From: Hemerocallis citrina
Lineage: Eukaryota > Streptophyta > Magnoliopsida > Asparagales > Asphodelaceae
Direction: 5' to 3'
DNA length: 64,000 nucleotides
Assembly (NCBI GenBank): GCA_017893485.1
Contig: JACEHZ010000201.1
Location: 372,001 to 436,000, forward strand
The notes beneath the pieces were generated by a model, which saw only the letters and a program-made list of their open reading frames with translations, ran no database searches and was not told where the DNA came from. Below are positions 11,902-23,032 of this stretch, piece after piece. Numbering within the stretch: the first letter of the stretch is position 1; every line of letters starts with the position of its first letter. A program made the position numbers and the translations under genes.

Positions 11902-11992
11902 GGAATAAGGGCAAAGTTGTAATCATTTGGAAATAGGGGGGCCCACAGTTTGAGAAACAAAAGCAGACTTAGCTGTGTTGCGGTGACGTCAC

Positions 11993-12029
<37 letters not shown>

Positions 12030-12339
12030 CGTCACCAAAAGGGGGGGGCACCCGAGATTGTGAAACAGGATGCTATTCTCTCTCTCTCTGTGTGATGATG
12101 TGGCGCATGGCCCACCAAGGGCTTGTGTGTACACTGGATAAGAGAGATAGTGTATAAATAGTACCACATCGGAAAATACAATAGAATAATAACTATAAAT
12201 AATATAGCCTATGATCAAGAGTCACTAATCGGGTTAACCATCTTTTGAGAGACAACATGTGGTAGGCAGTTGTATTATACTATAAATAATTTATCTTCTA
12301 AATTGTATAAATTGTCCGAGCAGGGGCAGGGGCGTTACA
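11256..12339 (+). repeat. Left LTR of the TRIM-like element
   Basis: It matches the right LTR except for the Helitron at 11314-11865, a long (AT)n tract on each side of it and a (TG)n run at 11995-12028. TGACGTCA palindromes occur at 11984 and 12027. A TATA-like GTATAAATAG lies near 12151, followed by ACCACATCGG. Confidence 0.85.
11314..11865 (+). mobile_element. Nonautonomous Helitron (copy 1), in the TRIM LTR
   Basis: The 3' end has the hairpin-forming GGCACGTGCCCATGGGC, then AAATCTAG followed by T, which is the CTAG-plus-A/T-insertion signature of plant Helitrons. It lies within an (AT)n tract. The sequence matches, in inverse orientation, the segment 63193-63754 over its whole length (for example AAGCTATCAAGTGGCTCTC near the 5' end and CAGATCTAACCTCACAAAA). 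The 5' TC cannot be separated from the (AT)n tract, so the start is placed by alignment to the second copy. It has a (CT)n run at about 11487-11515 and no coding capacity. Confidence 0.75.
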
Positions 12340-12340
12340 A

Positions 12341-12354
12341 ATGGTATCATAGCC
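12341..12354 (+). promoter_or_regulatory. tRNA-Met-type primer-binding site of the TRIM-like element
   Basis: ATGGTATCATAGCC follows the left LTR directly. It differs by one base from TGGTATCAGAGC, the usual plant initiator tRNA-Met primer site. Its position and match support the LTR-element interpretation. Confidence 0.75.
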
Positions 12355-12675
12355 GACTTTCGACACTGAGAGTGGGGCATGTCTATATAGTCAGACGGTG
12401 GATTCCGGAACTGTGGTGAACCCTTAATTAAATCCGGGACTGTGATATATCGGGGCAGTGGATTTCAGGATCATGATTAGTCGGGCGGATAGGAGGGCAA
12501 CTCAATTAAATTCGGGATTATGATTGATCGGGCAGTGAATTCCAAGATCATGATTAATCGGACGGATAGGAAAGCAGATGCTCCACATCGGCTAGAAAGT
12601 AGATCCTGCACTAGATTGTGCATGCCCCGTGCTCAGTGAGGACGCTGATTTCTGAAGGGGGTGTGTGTGTGTGTG

Positions 12676-13143
12676 TGTAACATCCCGTAATCTCAAAAAT
12701 AGCTATATATATATATATATATATATAATGGAATAAAGGAAAAGTTGTAATTATTTGGAAATAGGGGGGCCACGGTGTGAGAAACGACAGCAAACTTTGC
12801 TGTGTTGCGGTGACGTCATGCTGACGTCACCATGTGGGGGGGAAGGGGGCCCGGGATTGTGAAGCAGGATGCTGTTTTTTCTCTCTTTCTCTCTCTCTGA
12901 TGATGTGGCACATGGCCCACCAGAGGCTTGTGTGTACACGGGATAAGAGAGATAGTGTATAAATAGTACCACATCGAAAAATACAATAGAATATATAACT
13001 ATAAATAATATAGCCTATGATCAAGAGTCACCAATCCAGTTAACCACCTTTTGAGAGGCAGCCTGTGGTGGGCAGTTACTATACTATAAATAATTTGTCT
13101 TCTAAATTGTATAAATTATCCGAGCAGGGGCAGGGGCATTACA
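12676..13143 (+). repeat. Right LTR of the TRIM-like element
   Basis: The 468-bp repeat runs from TGTAACATCCCG to GGGGCATTACA. It has an (AT)n tract at about 12705-12727, two perfect TGACGTCA palindromes at 12811-12818 and 12822-12829, and a TATA-like GTATAAATAG at about 12957. It lacks the Helitron present in the left LTR, so that Helitron arrived after the TRIM inserted. Confidence 0.9.
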
Positions 13144-13148
13144 GATCC

Positions 13149-13800
13149 AGGCCATACTGGGCATGGCACCACCTAGAAACATCAAGGAGGTGTAGAGGCT
13201 AATAGGCAGGTTGGCGGCCATCGGCCGATTCCTCTCAAAGTCCGGAGAAAAATCCCTCCCATTCTTCAAAGCTCTCTGAACATCGAAAAATTTCGAGTGG
13301 GGTGAGTCCCAACAGCAAGCCTTCGACCAGTTGAAGTCACACCTTGCCAACCCCCCCCCCCCCCCCCCCGCCCTCACTCCTCAACAAGCCAAAGCTAGGG
13401 GAACCCCTGTATATCTAACTCGCTACATCCGAACATGCCCTCAGGGTCATCCTCGTCAGAGAGGAAGACAGTGCCCAAATGTCCATTTACTATGTCAGCA
13501 AGGTACTGCATGAAGCCAAGGTCGGGAATGCGAAGATTGAAAAAGTGGCCTACGCCCTGATAATGGCCGCGCGGAAACTCCTACCTTACTTTGAAGCTCA
13601 CTCCATCCCAGTCCTAACTGATCAGCCTCTCAAGATCGTCCTTTAAAAACCAGAAAATTCAGAGCGACTCATCAAATGGTCAATCGATCTCAGTGAGCAC
13701 GACATCCACTACCATCCCCGTACGGCCATTAAAGGCCAAGCGCTCGCTGAGTTCATCACCGAGTGCACAATTTTCGAAGATCTAGACTTACCAATGGAAG
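13149..13800 (+). pseudogene. pol: Tat-1 RT connection and Ty3-type RNase H, broken
   Basis: Resuming after the TRIM: AILGMAPPRNIKEV, LIGRLAAIGRFLSKSGEK, FEWGESQQAFDQLK, then after a run of about 18 C (13352-13369) SKVLHEAKVGNAKIEK, LPYFEAHSIPVLTDQ and IDLSEHDIHYHPRTAIKGQA. This is the end of RT and the gypsy RNase H that degrades the RNA strand. Several stops and frameshifts are present, and the C run probably also breaks the frame. The order matches Tat-2 at 43350-43950. Confidence 0.82.
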
Positions 13801-14215
13801 AACCTCCCGGGGAGATCTATGTAGATGGATCGTCCTACGAGGGAGGAAGCGGAGCCGACGTCATCCTCCTCGGTCCAGAAAGTTTTGTATTATAATACTC
13901 TTTGCTCTTCAGATTTCAGGACTCCAACAATGAGGCCGAATACAAGACAATAGTCGTCGAACTCACTCTCACCCATAATGCTGGGAACCATCGTATCAGA
14001 GCCTTTAATGATTCTCAACTCGTGGTGAACCAAATCTCCGGAGCATATGAGGCGCGAGACGCTCGAATGATCCTATATCTGGATCGAGTGAAGCTCCTTT
14101 TGGAATCCTTCGACCATGCCAGCGTCAAACGGATACCTCGAGTGCAAAATCTTCTGGCGGATGCCCTGTCAAAGCTGGCCTCATCATCCTTCGAGGGTCT
14201 CGACGCATCATCTTA
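13801..14215 (+). pseudogene. pol: Tat-1 archaeal-type second RNase H (aRNH), broken
   Basis: Motifs IYVDGSSYEGGSGADVIL, DSNNEAEYKTIVVEL, FNDSQLVVNQISGAYEARD and LLADALSKLASSSFEGL show the D-E-D-D active-site order of an archaeal-type RNase H. A second RNase H between the standard RNase H and integrase is a known hallmark of Tat-lineage gypsy elements. A TAA at about 13894 lies where the Tat-2 protein has Gln (FVLQCSL), consistent with CAA to TAA. All four acidic positions are still present here. Confidence 0.85.
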
Positions 14216-15537
14216 TCGAGATACTCCAGAAACCAAGCATAGAGATGCCCGAGGTACTTTCCACCGATATTAGTGCACCGACAAGCAATTGGATGGACCT
14301 CATCTGCCGCTTCCTAGCTGAAGGTGAACTACTAGAAGATCTTCCTGAGACCAGGAGGATAAGGGTTCAATCACAAAGGTTCGATCAACAATGTTCTCTT
14401 TAAGCGGTCATACACACAAGTTGACGGGAGACCCTACCTCCGATGCCTAGAGCCGGAAGAGGTGAAATATGCCCTCGAAGAGCTACATCAGGGAATCAGA
14501 GGATGACATATGGGCAGCAGATTGCTCGCCTAAAAGGTGCTCAATCACGGGTACCATTGGCCGACGATACTGCAAGATGCCATGGACCATGTCATGAAGT
14601 GCATACCTTGTCAAAAGTTCTCCTTGATTATGCGAACGCCTCAGGCCAAGCTAAAGAGCCTCTTTAGTCCAGCCCCTTTTGCAATGTGGGGGATGGACCT
14701 AGTTGGCCCCTTCCACAGGGCGACCGCCCAAAGGCGTTTCCTTATAGTCGCCATCGACTACTTCTCCAAGTGGGTAGAAGCTGAACCATTAACCACCATT
14801 ACCGAGCATCAAGCACAGTAGTTCTTTTGGAAACACATTATTTGCCGGTTTGAGATCCCCAGAATACTTGTATCGGACACGGCACACAATTTGCAGGGAA
14901 AATTTTCCAAAAGTTTTGCGAGGACCTGGGATTCGAGCAATGATTCTCGGCCATAGCACAGCCTCAATCAAATGTCTAGGCCAAAAATGCCAACCAAAAA
15001 ATCATTGACGGGCTGAAAAAGCAGCTGGACAATTCTCTCAAGGGCCTCTGGGTCGACGAACTGCCCAACGTGTTGTGGTCGTATCAGATGACTAAAAGGA
15101 TCCCCACAGGTGAATCTCCATTCAGTCTTACATACGGGGCTGAGGTTGTAATTCCCTTAGATATCAGACTCTCTTCGCCCCGGGTCATGGGCTTCGATGA
15201 AGAGTCTAATTTGGCAGATCTCCGAGCCAATCTGAACCTGGTCGGGGAAATTTGTGAATGGGCCAACGTCAGAAGAGCCATCTACCAACAGAGGATCGAA
15301 AGAACTTATAACAAAAGGGTCCGTCCGAGAAACATCAAAGAGGGCGGCTTCGTCCTCAGAAAACTCGTCATTTCCTAACCCACCGCCAAAGGCAAGCTCG
15401 CACCCAACTGGAGGGCACATACAAGGTCTCCAAAGTGGTACGCCATGGCACCCACCGATTAGAAGACCTGGGGGTAGGATGGTTAAGCGGCCCTGGAACG
15501 CGGTGCAACTTGTTAAGTTCCATGGGAAAACCTAAGG
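14216..15537 (+). pseudogene. pol: Tat-1 integrase, broken
   Basis: The zinc-binding N-terminus reads YLRCLEPEEVKYALEELHQG, HMGSRLLA, GYHWPTILQDAMDHVMK and CIPCQK (HHCC). The catalytic core has GMDLVGPF and AIDYFSKWVEAEPLTTITEH; the second Asp region is damaged (VSDTAHNLQGK) and the third motif is degraded near 14960. The C-terminal part includes PTGESPFSLTYGAEVVIPLD and YNKRVRPRNIKEGGFVLRKL, ending with WNAVQLVKFH near 15530. Integrase inserts the cDNA into the genome. Stops and frameshifts make it non-functional. Confidence 0.87.
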
Positions 15538-15636
15538 GGGCTCCACTGCTATAATCCATGTACTTTTGTAATCACAGTAGATATAAGCATGGAGATTTTT
15601 TGTGTGAATAAGTCAAATTGTTGTGTACGAGAGAAT

Positions 15637-16400
15637 TCTCAATCTTCAAGAATTTCTCTATCTGTCAAGCCCTCACTGCTCAGCATGGACATCGACCACA
15701 CATGGAGAAACTTCACATCCGCCACGTCCTTGCTGCTCGGCGTGGACTTCAAGCACCCACAAGAGATTTCTCAATCTCTCAAGAATTTCTTGACCTGTCA
15801 AGCCCTCGCCGCACGGCATGGACTTCGACCACACATGGAAAAACTTCACATCCGCTACGTCCTCGCCACTCGGCATGGACTGCGAGCACCCACGAGAGAT
15901 TTCATAATCTCTCAAGAATTTCTCAACCGTCAAGCCCTCGCTGCTCGGCGTGGATTTCAACCACACATGGAGAAACTTCACATCTGCCATGTCCTCGCCG
16001 CTCGGCATGGACTGCGAGCACCCACGAGAGATTTCTCAATCTCTCAAGAATTTCTCTACCTGTCAAGCCCTCGCAGCTCGACGTGGACTTCGACCACACA
16101 TGGAGAAACTTTACATCCGCCACGTCCTCGCTGCTCGGCGTGGACTGTGAGAACCTAAGAGAGATTTCCCAATCTCTCAAGAATTTCTTTACCTTTCAAG
16201 CCCTCGCCGCTCGGCGTGGATTTCGACCACACATGGAGAAACTTCACATCCACCACGTCCTCGCCTCTCGGCCCAGACTGCGAGCTCCCACGAGAGACTT
16301 CTCAATCTCTCAAAAAATTCTCTATCTGTCAAGCCCTCGCCGCTCGGCGTGGACTTCGACCACACATGGAGAGACTCCACATATGTCAAGCCCTCGGCAC
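15637..16400. repeat. Minisatellite 1 of Tat-1, about 134-bp units, about 5.7 copies
   Basis: Successive units begin with CTCAATCTCTCAAGAATTTC at about 15637, 15771, 15905, 16035, 16168 and 16300. Each contains CAAGCCCTCGCCGCTCGGCG and ACACATGGAGAAACTTCACA. The array starts about 100 bp after integrase, the same place as the 116-bp array of Tat-2. Long ORFs through it (for example 15618-16412) come from repetition and are not treated as genes. Confidence 0.9.
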
Positions 16401-16603
16401 TGGAACAAGTGAAAACACAAAAAATAAGGGTGGGAACATTATGAAAAGCTTTTCTCTCTTATTTACATCTGTAAATGCGCAAAGGGTTATTGGTTCAAAC
16501 AGGATTCATTACAACACCCACAATCAACCTAAGACTCCTTAAAACTGGTCGCCGGATCGTAACAAACCAGCTCAAGCCCAGTCGAGTGGCTTTGCTCCCT
16601 AAC

Positions 16604-17134
16604 CTACCCACCAGAATCTCTAGGGGTAGCCAAAGTGGATGCACCTGCCACCGAGCTCTGGGCGTCGCTCGGCCTCAAGTGCTCCAATTTCCAAACCAGA
16701 GATGATGCGCCACCCGAGGGGTGAGCACCACTGAAAGAGATGGATCGTGACCCCGATACCCCTAACATTGCCTTATAACGTTGTATCTCTATCTCCTTTT
16801 CTACGATGACCTCGCGAAGGAACGACTCAAATGAAGGTCGCCGAGCGGAAGTGCTGGACATGGAAAATCCGAAACTGGCACTTCCCAGGTCGCGGGCAAC
16901 TAACACCTTCTTCAAGTGAGCCACCTCCACGCCGAGTTCCTTCGACTTGTTCCTAATGTAATGAATATCCGCCTCTCGGTCCCGAGCCTCTTTACGATAC
17001 CGTGCCAAGGTAGATTCTAAGACTTTGACCTTGCTCTTGAGGCACGTCACCTCGGCACGATGGGGATCCACCTCGAGAAGGGAGGTCATCTGACAGAGGC
17101 GAAACAAAAAAAAATCATTCCGAACCTCATACAC
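16604..17134 (-). pseudogene. Tat-1 antisense coiled-coil ORF (aORF2)
   Basis: This minus-strand ORF of 176 codons is preceded by a pyrimidine-rich stretch and CTGTCAG, which looks like a splice acceptor; the natural exon may begin with MTSLLEVDPHRAEVTCLKSK at about 17103. It is rich in E, K, L and R with heptad-like spacing (VKVLESTLARYRKEARDREA), so a coiled coil is likely, followed by a Ser-rich tail. An ORF of similar character and position occurs in Tat-2 (46977-47905). It is open, but no evidence of activity exists. Function is unknown; a second exon or separate gene of the antisense unit are both possible. Confidence 0.6.
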
Positions 17135-17352
17135 AGCTCAAAGTCAAAAGAATTCTCATGATCAAAAGGCTCCAAGTCAAGATCAAAGAATTCTCAAATT
17201 CAAACAAAGCTCCAAGTCAAAAGGCTCGGCCGAACAAAAAAACTTCTTGTTATAAATCAAAGAACCATACAAAACATTGCGGTGGCCAGTCCGCCTTAGG
17301 CAAATACATTTTTTTTTAAAAAGGGAAAGGGGAGGAGAGAAGAAGCAAAAAT

Positions 17353-17766
17353 CTACTGCTTAGAAGTGTCAACCTCTCCCTCGACGTTAACATCGACATT
17401 GGGGTCGGCTATGACGTCTTCGCCTCCCGCTTCCTCTTTGGCCTGGGCGTCGCCCCCAGGGGTCTTTGGTAGCTCGGGGATGGTCATGTCGTAGTTGAAC
17501 CCTTCAAGATCGAGGTTCGGGAAGAAGTGCTTGTCGTGCCCCAACGCCCCAGCGTACACCTCGTCCTGGGCCTCAGTGACCATGTCCTGGGCTTTCTGCA
17601 TGAGTAGCCCTTTCTCCACATCAGGCCTTCTTGAGGGCTGCCTCCCTCTTTAGGCCCTCGTCGGCCATTGAGGCCATCGAGGCTCGCAGAGCTTGTTCTC
17701 ACGAGCGAGCCGCTTCCATTGTTAGCTTAAGATCCTTCATCTCTCGCTCATAACATTGAGTGGTCT
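17353..17766 (-). pseudogene. Tat-1 antisense gene, last exon (3' part)
   Basis: Read on minus from the insertion point at 17766: a coiled-coil stretch TTQCYEREMKDLKLTMEAAR, then MADEGLKREAALKKA, then a tail with HDKHFFPNLDLEGFNYDMT and an acidic end (EVDTSKQ) before the stop at 17353. It is the counterpart of the Tat-2 exon ending at 48157, which also has coiled coil, then YSGWWFFPDHVDGFD and an acidic region. The exon is split by the solo LTR 17767-25759; its upstream half is at 25765-25835 and the frame joins across the TSD GGTCT. In-frame stops are present. Confidence 0.65.
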
Positions 17767-18877
17767 TGTCACGCCCCACTTCCAAAAAAGGAATACAGAG
17801 TACAGATACACGACTAAGTCTAGCGAATGGCTCTTACCATTCATAAGTTGTAAGGATCTTTACAACATTTCATAGGAATAAAAAAGGAATAAACAAGAAA
17901 TAGTCAACCGCGCATACATGAATAAATTTCTAAATCAACAGAATTTACTTAAAATAAAAATACTTAATCTTAAATAACTAGATTTGGAAACAACAAGTTA
18001 TAATTTCTAGGACAAAAACACCCAATACAAAATTCAAGTAGTAATAAATACAATTTATTCAAAATAGGAAAATAATAATTCAAGGAGGAACTCTAGCCAA
18101 GCCTAGAATACTTGGTCACTTATACCTTCAGGCAGCTGGTCACCAAAATATGTAAATTTGACAATTTGCAGGAAAAGAGAACAGGAAATAACATGCCAGT
18201 CAGTGCAAGTTACAGGCCGCATGTAGTGTAGGAAACAAGTACGAAAAACAGCTAAGGAAAATACAGAGTAGCAACAAGAAATAAGTATTGAAATAAATAT
18301 GGAAGGAAAGTGACAGCAAAATAGAGTGACTAACTCTTAATCAAGAAACAGAATCAAGTAATATGGTGAGGTAACAGGGTGCAGACATCATGTAACAGGT
18401 GTCAAGTAGCATGCAAGTAGGTAACCAAGTAACAGGTGTCAGGTAGCATGTACAAGTAACAGGAATGTGCAAGTGATCATGTTATTCTTCAAGTCTTGTA
18501 TTTAACCATATCTAGGTAGCGCTTCATGCGTCCCAAATTTTACCACATAGTTGCTACATTCAAAAAAGTTACATTTAGATCTAGTAGTGGGTTTCTGTAG
18601 GGTCGTGTACTCAGGCTTCATGTAACAGGTAACAGGTTCATGAATCATGTAGTAGCATAACAGGTTTATGAATCAACAGGTTCATAAATCAAATAATAGT
18701 ATAAAAGGTTCATGAATCGAATAATAGTATAACAGGTTCATGAATCAAGCATAAAGTGGGAAACACGGGCCCCCTTTCGAGTACACTTACCTATAAGATC
18801 TTTCCCTTTAAACCCCGACTTGTTATTTATTATTATTATCAAAGCAGGCATAGACGTGCACAACAGGACAAAAAAAG

Positions 18878-21800
18878 TGTAACACCCGAATTTCAAATAA
18901 GGATAAACTCGAGATTTCACAGGATCTTTACTTCACTTCGTACAATTTTACAAGGAATTTAAAACTTTTTATTCACAATACATCAGAGTTCCTTTACACT
19001 TGGTTTTTACACAGCGGAAGACTAAAAGATTACAACAATGAAATACAACTGGTATAACTTTAACATCATTTGCAACATCTTTAACTTCTAAACAGCAACA
19101 GCATATCCACTTTATAACTCCATGAATAGTCCATTACCTGCATGTCAGTCTGTGGGCACGTCAGTTACTTATAACTGACGAAATGTTATACACGGCTATC
19201 CTCTCTATGCCGGGAATAGTATAACGATCTCATACTTTAACAAATCACAAAAAAAAGATTGAATGAACAAGTAAAGTGTCAAGGGTGATTATTCTAAATA
19301 TAAGTGTATGTCATGCCTTAATGCCTAATGCACACAATTCTATACTAGGATGACACTAATGCACACTTGTTCGGATTCTATGCATCCCATACTACATAGG
19401 TCCGAGGGCAAGCGCCTACGTTCTTCACAATACAGGGCTCGATCCCTCGCCATGAAAACTACCCGGTAGCAAAACAAAGTTCAGACTATTCCACGAATGT
19501 GAATCCCAGCCTTGGAGTCCACCGCCAGCTGTTATAACAGATTCCACATCGTACGAACCGTCCCGTATGTGACCCTCTAGCCCAATATATATATATATAC
19601 ATTGGAGACGGTAAACACAAAAATCCATCTGTCCGACTACTCAAGATCCCGGAGTCCACCGCTGACCCGTCCTCATAGTCCCGGACTAAAATATAATAAT
19701 CCGTCTCCCACAGGGCAACCTCAGTCCACCAACTGGGTCTATAGTCTTGGAGTCCACCAACGACTATATAGAGCACCCCACTTACGTTTCCCTAAGTTTA
19801 CTACATCTTCACTTATGTGCCTAAATTTTCCTAAGTTCAAGACATGAATAATCTCCACATGTAGAATTAGTTGTTACCTCCTACCGGACTTAGTCAACAA
19901 ATACGAGATAGCTCCATGGCCATATCTCCAAATCATATCTCAAATATTTTCTTTCAATAATGCCGGTACCGAGGTCTTACTAACTCTAAATCATAAACTT
20001 TCATGTACAAGAAAACATGGGTACATATACCCTTTAGTAAACATGTCTTAAACTTATATAATTTCATCTTTCAATTTATTCACAAATGGTCAAATAAGTT
20101 GTCTTAACACTTATCCACAAAGTACTCATTTCTTAGTCCTGACACTAATCATGATCTAGTTATTCATAGCAATTAAAACATTATTTCAAGTATACAATTT
20201 CATTACATGAATTTTATCACAAAAATCCAAGCTCATATGGCGTCTCGATTTACTTTGAGATATTCCTTAACAAAATACAAATGCAATCTCTTCAAGTGTA
20301 ATCACTTCACAAAAAATAAGATTTTACTCTTCTTCACAAAAGAAAAATTCTATTCTCAATTAATAATATTTTTTTTTTAAGTCACATAATCCTATCTCAA
20401 TTTCCACTTTTATTTCTCAAAATTCATGAAAAATCTATGAAATTAATTTTAATAAATTCCATATCAATTTACTTCAAACATTTCTTAAACAAAATAAAAG
20501 TACAATCTCCTCAAAAGCACTTCACAAATTAATACTGTACATTTCTTCACTACAAAGTTCAATTCACAAAATTTCATTTTATATCAAACTAAATTTTATA
20601 ACTAAAGTTTACTATACTAAAAATCCAATTCATTTCATATCAACCTAAAGTTTATAACTCATTCAAACTCTAAAAATAAAAAAAAATAATTAAAACCCCA
20701 TTAGGGGGAATCGAACCCGTACACAACCAAGGCAAAGCCCAATCATTCACCGCAAGCCAGAGAGTCCAACTGGATTTTTTGTCCACTTCTTAACATAAAC
20801 TTCTCTTATATTCGATGTCAGGCTCTGGATGCATTAAAACAACTTACAAAAAAAATTGGGCTTCTCAAGTTTCGAACCCGAGCCAACAAGAAAGCCAGCG
20901 CACAGTCGGACCACTTGGCTATCTACGCACAACGTCTAAGATGCAAGCCGAAGAGTTTTGTTCCAATTTCGTATTATTTCATTTATTTCCATAAAACTTA
21001 GTTTTCTCCTTAACTGAAATTTATTATCTGTTCAGATACTTCTCAGCATCGTTATTTATAATGTCTGTGTGGAGGCTACTACACTTGCTAAGACCTGTAC
21101 TTGATTCATCAATGATAACAAAACAATAACCACACGGAACTTTAATTGGCTTTTTTTTGTTACTTGCTAGTTCTTCTTGTCAAGTTTCTTATATATTACA
21201 TTGTAGACTTCACTTTCTGTTCAGATACTCCAGGATTCATAATCTTCAACATAATATTAACCTCACAATAATTCATTTTAATCAACTAGAAGATTTGTGT
21301 TCTCTTACAACAAATTATTTATAAGTTATGCATGCTCATTTTATCTTACAAACACTTCTTTTTAAAATAAAAATCTCTTCAAAACATTTCCAAAATTACT
21401 AGTTAGCATGCAAACTACAATTTCTCTTCTCATGTGCAAGCAACAAGATAAATACTTTGCTCTTTAAACAAATGTTAACATTTCTATCCTTAGACATATA
21501 TGAAAACATGAATTTATCTTCTAATTTTCATATCAAAATTACACTACTATTTAGGCATGCAAAATTCTAAAAGATTAGAAAGTGAGAGAACACCCACCTC
21601 AATTGAAACTTGACTAATGAAGGGAAGAGCACCACTTCTAGATCCAATGTCCTCCTAGATCTTCTCCTCCTAGCAATGGCCACCAAGCACAAAACTCTCT
21701 TCTCTCTTCCTTTTTCTTTTTCTTTTCTTTTCTTTCTATTACTTATTTCTTGACTTGCTTTTGGTGTGAAGAATGATGAGAAATATGGTGCTATTTATAG

Positions 21801-23032
21801 GGTTTGTAGAGGGTCCAATTTGCAAAATTACCCACCTAATAAATTACAAAAATTAATTTGCTAACTCTTCATATTTTTAACTCCTAAAACTCCCAACCTC
21901 TCATCTCCCCACTCTTCCAAAGCACTAACTCCCCCTCATTCAATCTCTCTCTCTTACTTTGTACAACCGGCCTACCTTGTGCAGCACACTTACCGTGGGC
22001 CCCAATCCATACACTTACTCCATTTATTTCCAAGCCATTCCAAGCCATCATATGAAGAAATCCCACAACAGTAAATCATACCTTTATCTCAATTCATATT
22101 TCCATTTATAATATATTACCTTCATACATGTTTCTCCTTCTGCCGTGGGCCCCCACACAACTCCACCTTAATTTTCATTAAACCATCCATTTATATTATG
22201 CTATCCATGAATACTCCCATTTAACCCATGAATATATTATCATAACAATCAGCTAACATTACTTTTTATTCAAAGTATATATATACTATCTATGTATACT
22301 ACGCATACACTATCTGCACATATTTGCATGATAGTTTTCCAAAAATCAAAAATATATTATGCACAAATAAAATAAAACACACTCCAAAAAAATTTATCGT
22401 GAAAACGGATACGCTCAAACACGCGCACCGAAATACGTGCGTCGCACGTAAAATACCGAAATACGAAAATTGACTCTATCAACGGAAAAATATTAAATAC
22501 AATGTAAGGAAAATTATTTATTAATTTATATATTCTATGACGTAATTACTACGTGCGTAGGAAACACGTGCATCGCACGTAAAATATCAAAATGCGAAAA
22601 AATTAATTTTATTGATGAAAAATTATTAAATATAATCAAAAACAATATAACCAAAATTATATTTACTAATTTACATATATTTCATGATGAAATCACAACA
22701 CGTAGAAAGCACGTGCAGAAATTCGAAAAATGCATTTTAATCAAAATAGGGGGGAAATAAATTTCAGTTTTATAAAATAGTTTAAATACATAAAAATAAA
22801 TAATTTAAACCTATAAAAAAACATTGTACGTAGTGGTGGAAACACGTGCATCAAAAACACGTAAAAAGCACGTAGATTATAGAGATTAAAATATTATATT
22901 TTAGTTGACTGAAGTCAATACGGAAAATGTATAAATAGTACGAATCCAAAATATGTAGTGAAACGCATTACAAAATATACGTGCGTAACACCCAGGGGCA
23001 AAATTGTAATTTCTAATTTTGCGGGTGTTACA
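18878..23032 (-). mobile_element. Solo LTR-F (Del/Tekay-like) nested in LTR-D
   Basis: It runs from TGTAACACCCG to GCGGGTGTTACA, flanked by AAAAG at 18873-18877 and 23033-23037. It is 4.15 kb long with no gag or pol. On minus a TATA box (CCTATAAATAGC, about 21793-21804) places the transcription start, so the element points to minus. It shares CTATGCATCCCA and CTACATAGGTCCG with the solo LTR at 995-7621. The minus-strand 5' end region (22390-22900) has many CACGTGC/GCACGTA runs. Two tRNA-like blocks lie at 20703-20775 and 20860-20935. Confidence 0.87.
20703..20935 (-). other. Two tRNA-like blocks with Pol III A/B-box motifs inside LTR-F
   Basis: On minus, block 1 has a perfect B box GGTTCGATTCC (20707-20717) and a weak A box (TGGCTTGCGG, near 20750). 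Block 2 has a perfect A box TAGCCAAGTGG (20911-20921) and a weaker B box GGTTCGAAACT (20868-20878), 32 nt apart as in tRNAs. The acceptor ends do not pair, so these are not tRNA genes. They may be a tRNA-derived insertion or chance resemblance that spread with the LTR family. Confidence 0.5.

Larger units (their letters stand above)
11256..13143 (+). mobile_element. TRIM-like miniature LTR retrotransposon
   Basis: Direct repeats starting TGTAACATCCCG and ending GGGGCRTTACA lie at 11256-12339 and 12676-13143. The TSD GATCC flanks the whole (11251-11255 and 13144-13148). The 336-bp interior has a primer site TGGTATCATAGCC just after the left LTR and a G-rich tract just before the right LTR, but no coding sequence. 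It also contains a diverged internal duplication of roughly 80 bp (CGGGACTGTGAT/CGGGATTATGAT, then GGGCGGATAGGA/GGACGGATAGGA). LTR size (468 bp) and non-coding core fit a TRIM/SMART-type element that would rely on another element's enzymes. The left LTR is lengthened by a Helitron and an (AT)n tract. Confidence 0.9.

Noticed and set aside
15618..16412. A 264-codon repetitive ORF after Tat-1 integrase
   Set aside because: It lies in the 134-bp tandem array; other frames and the opposite strand are equally open.
20703..20935. tRNA genes
   Set aside because: No pairing acceptor stem, imperfect boxes, position within an LTR.
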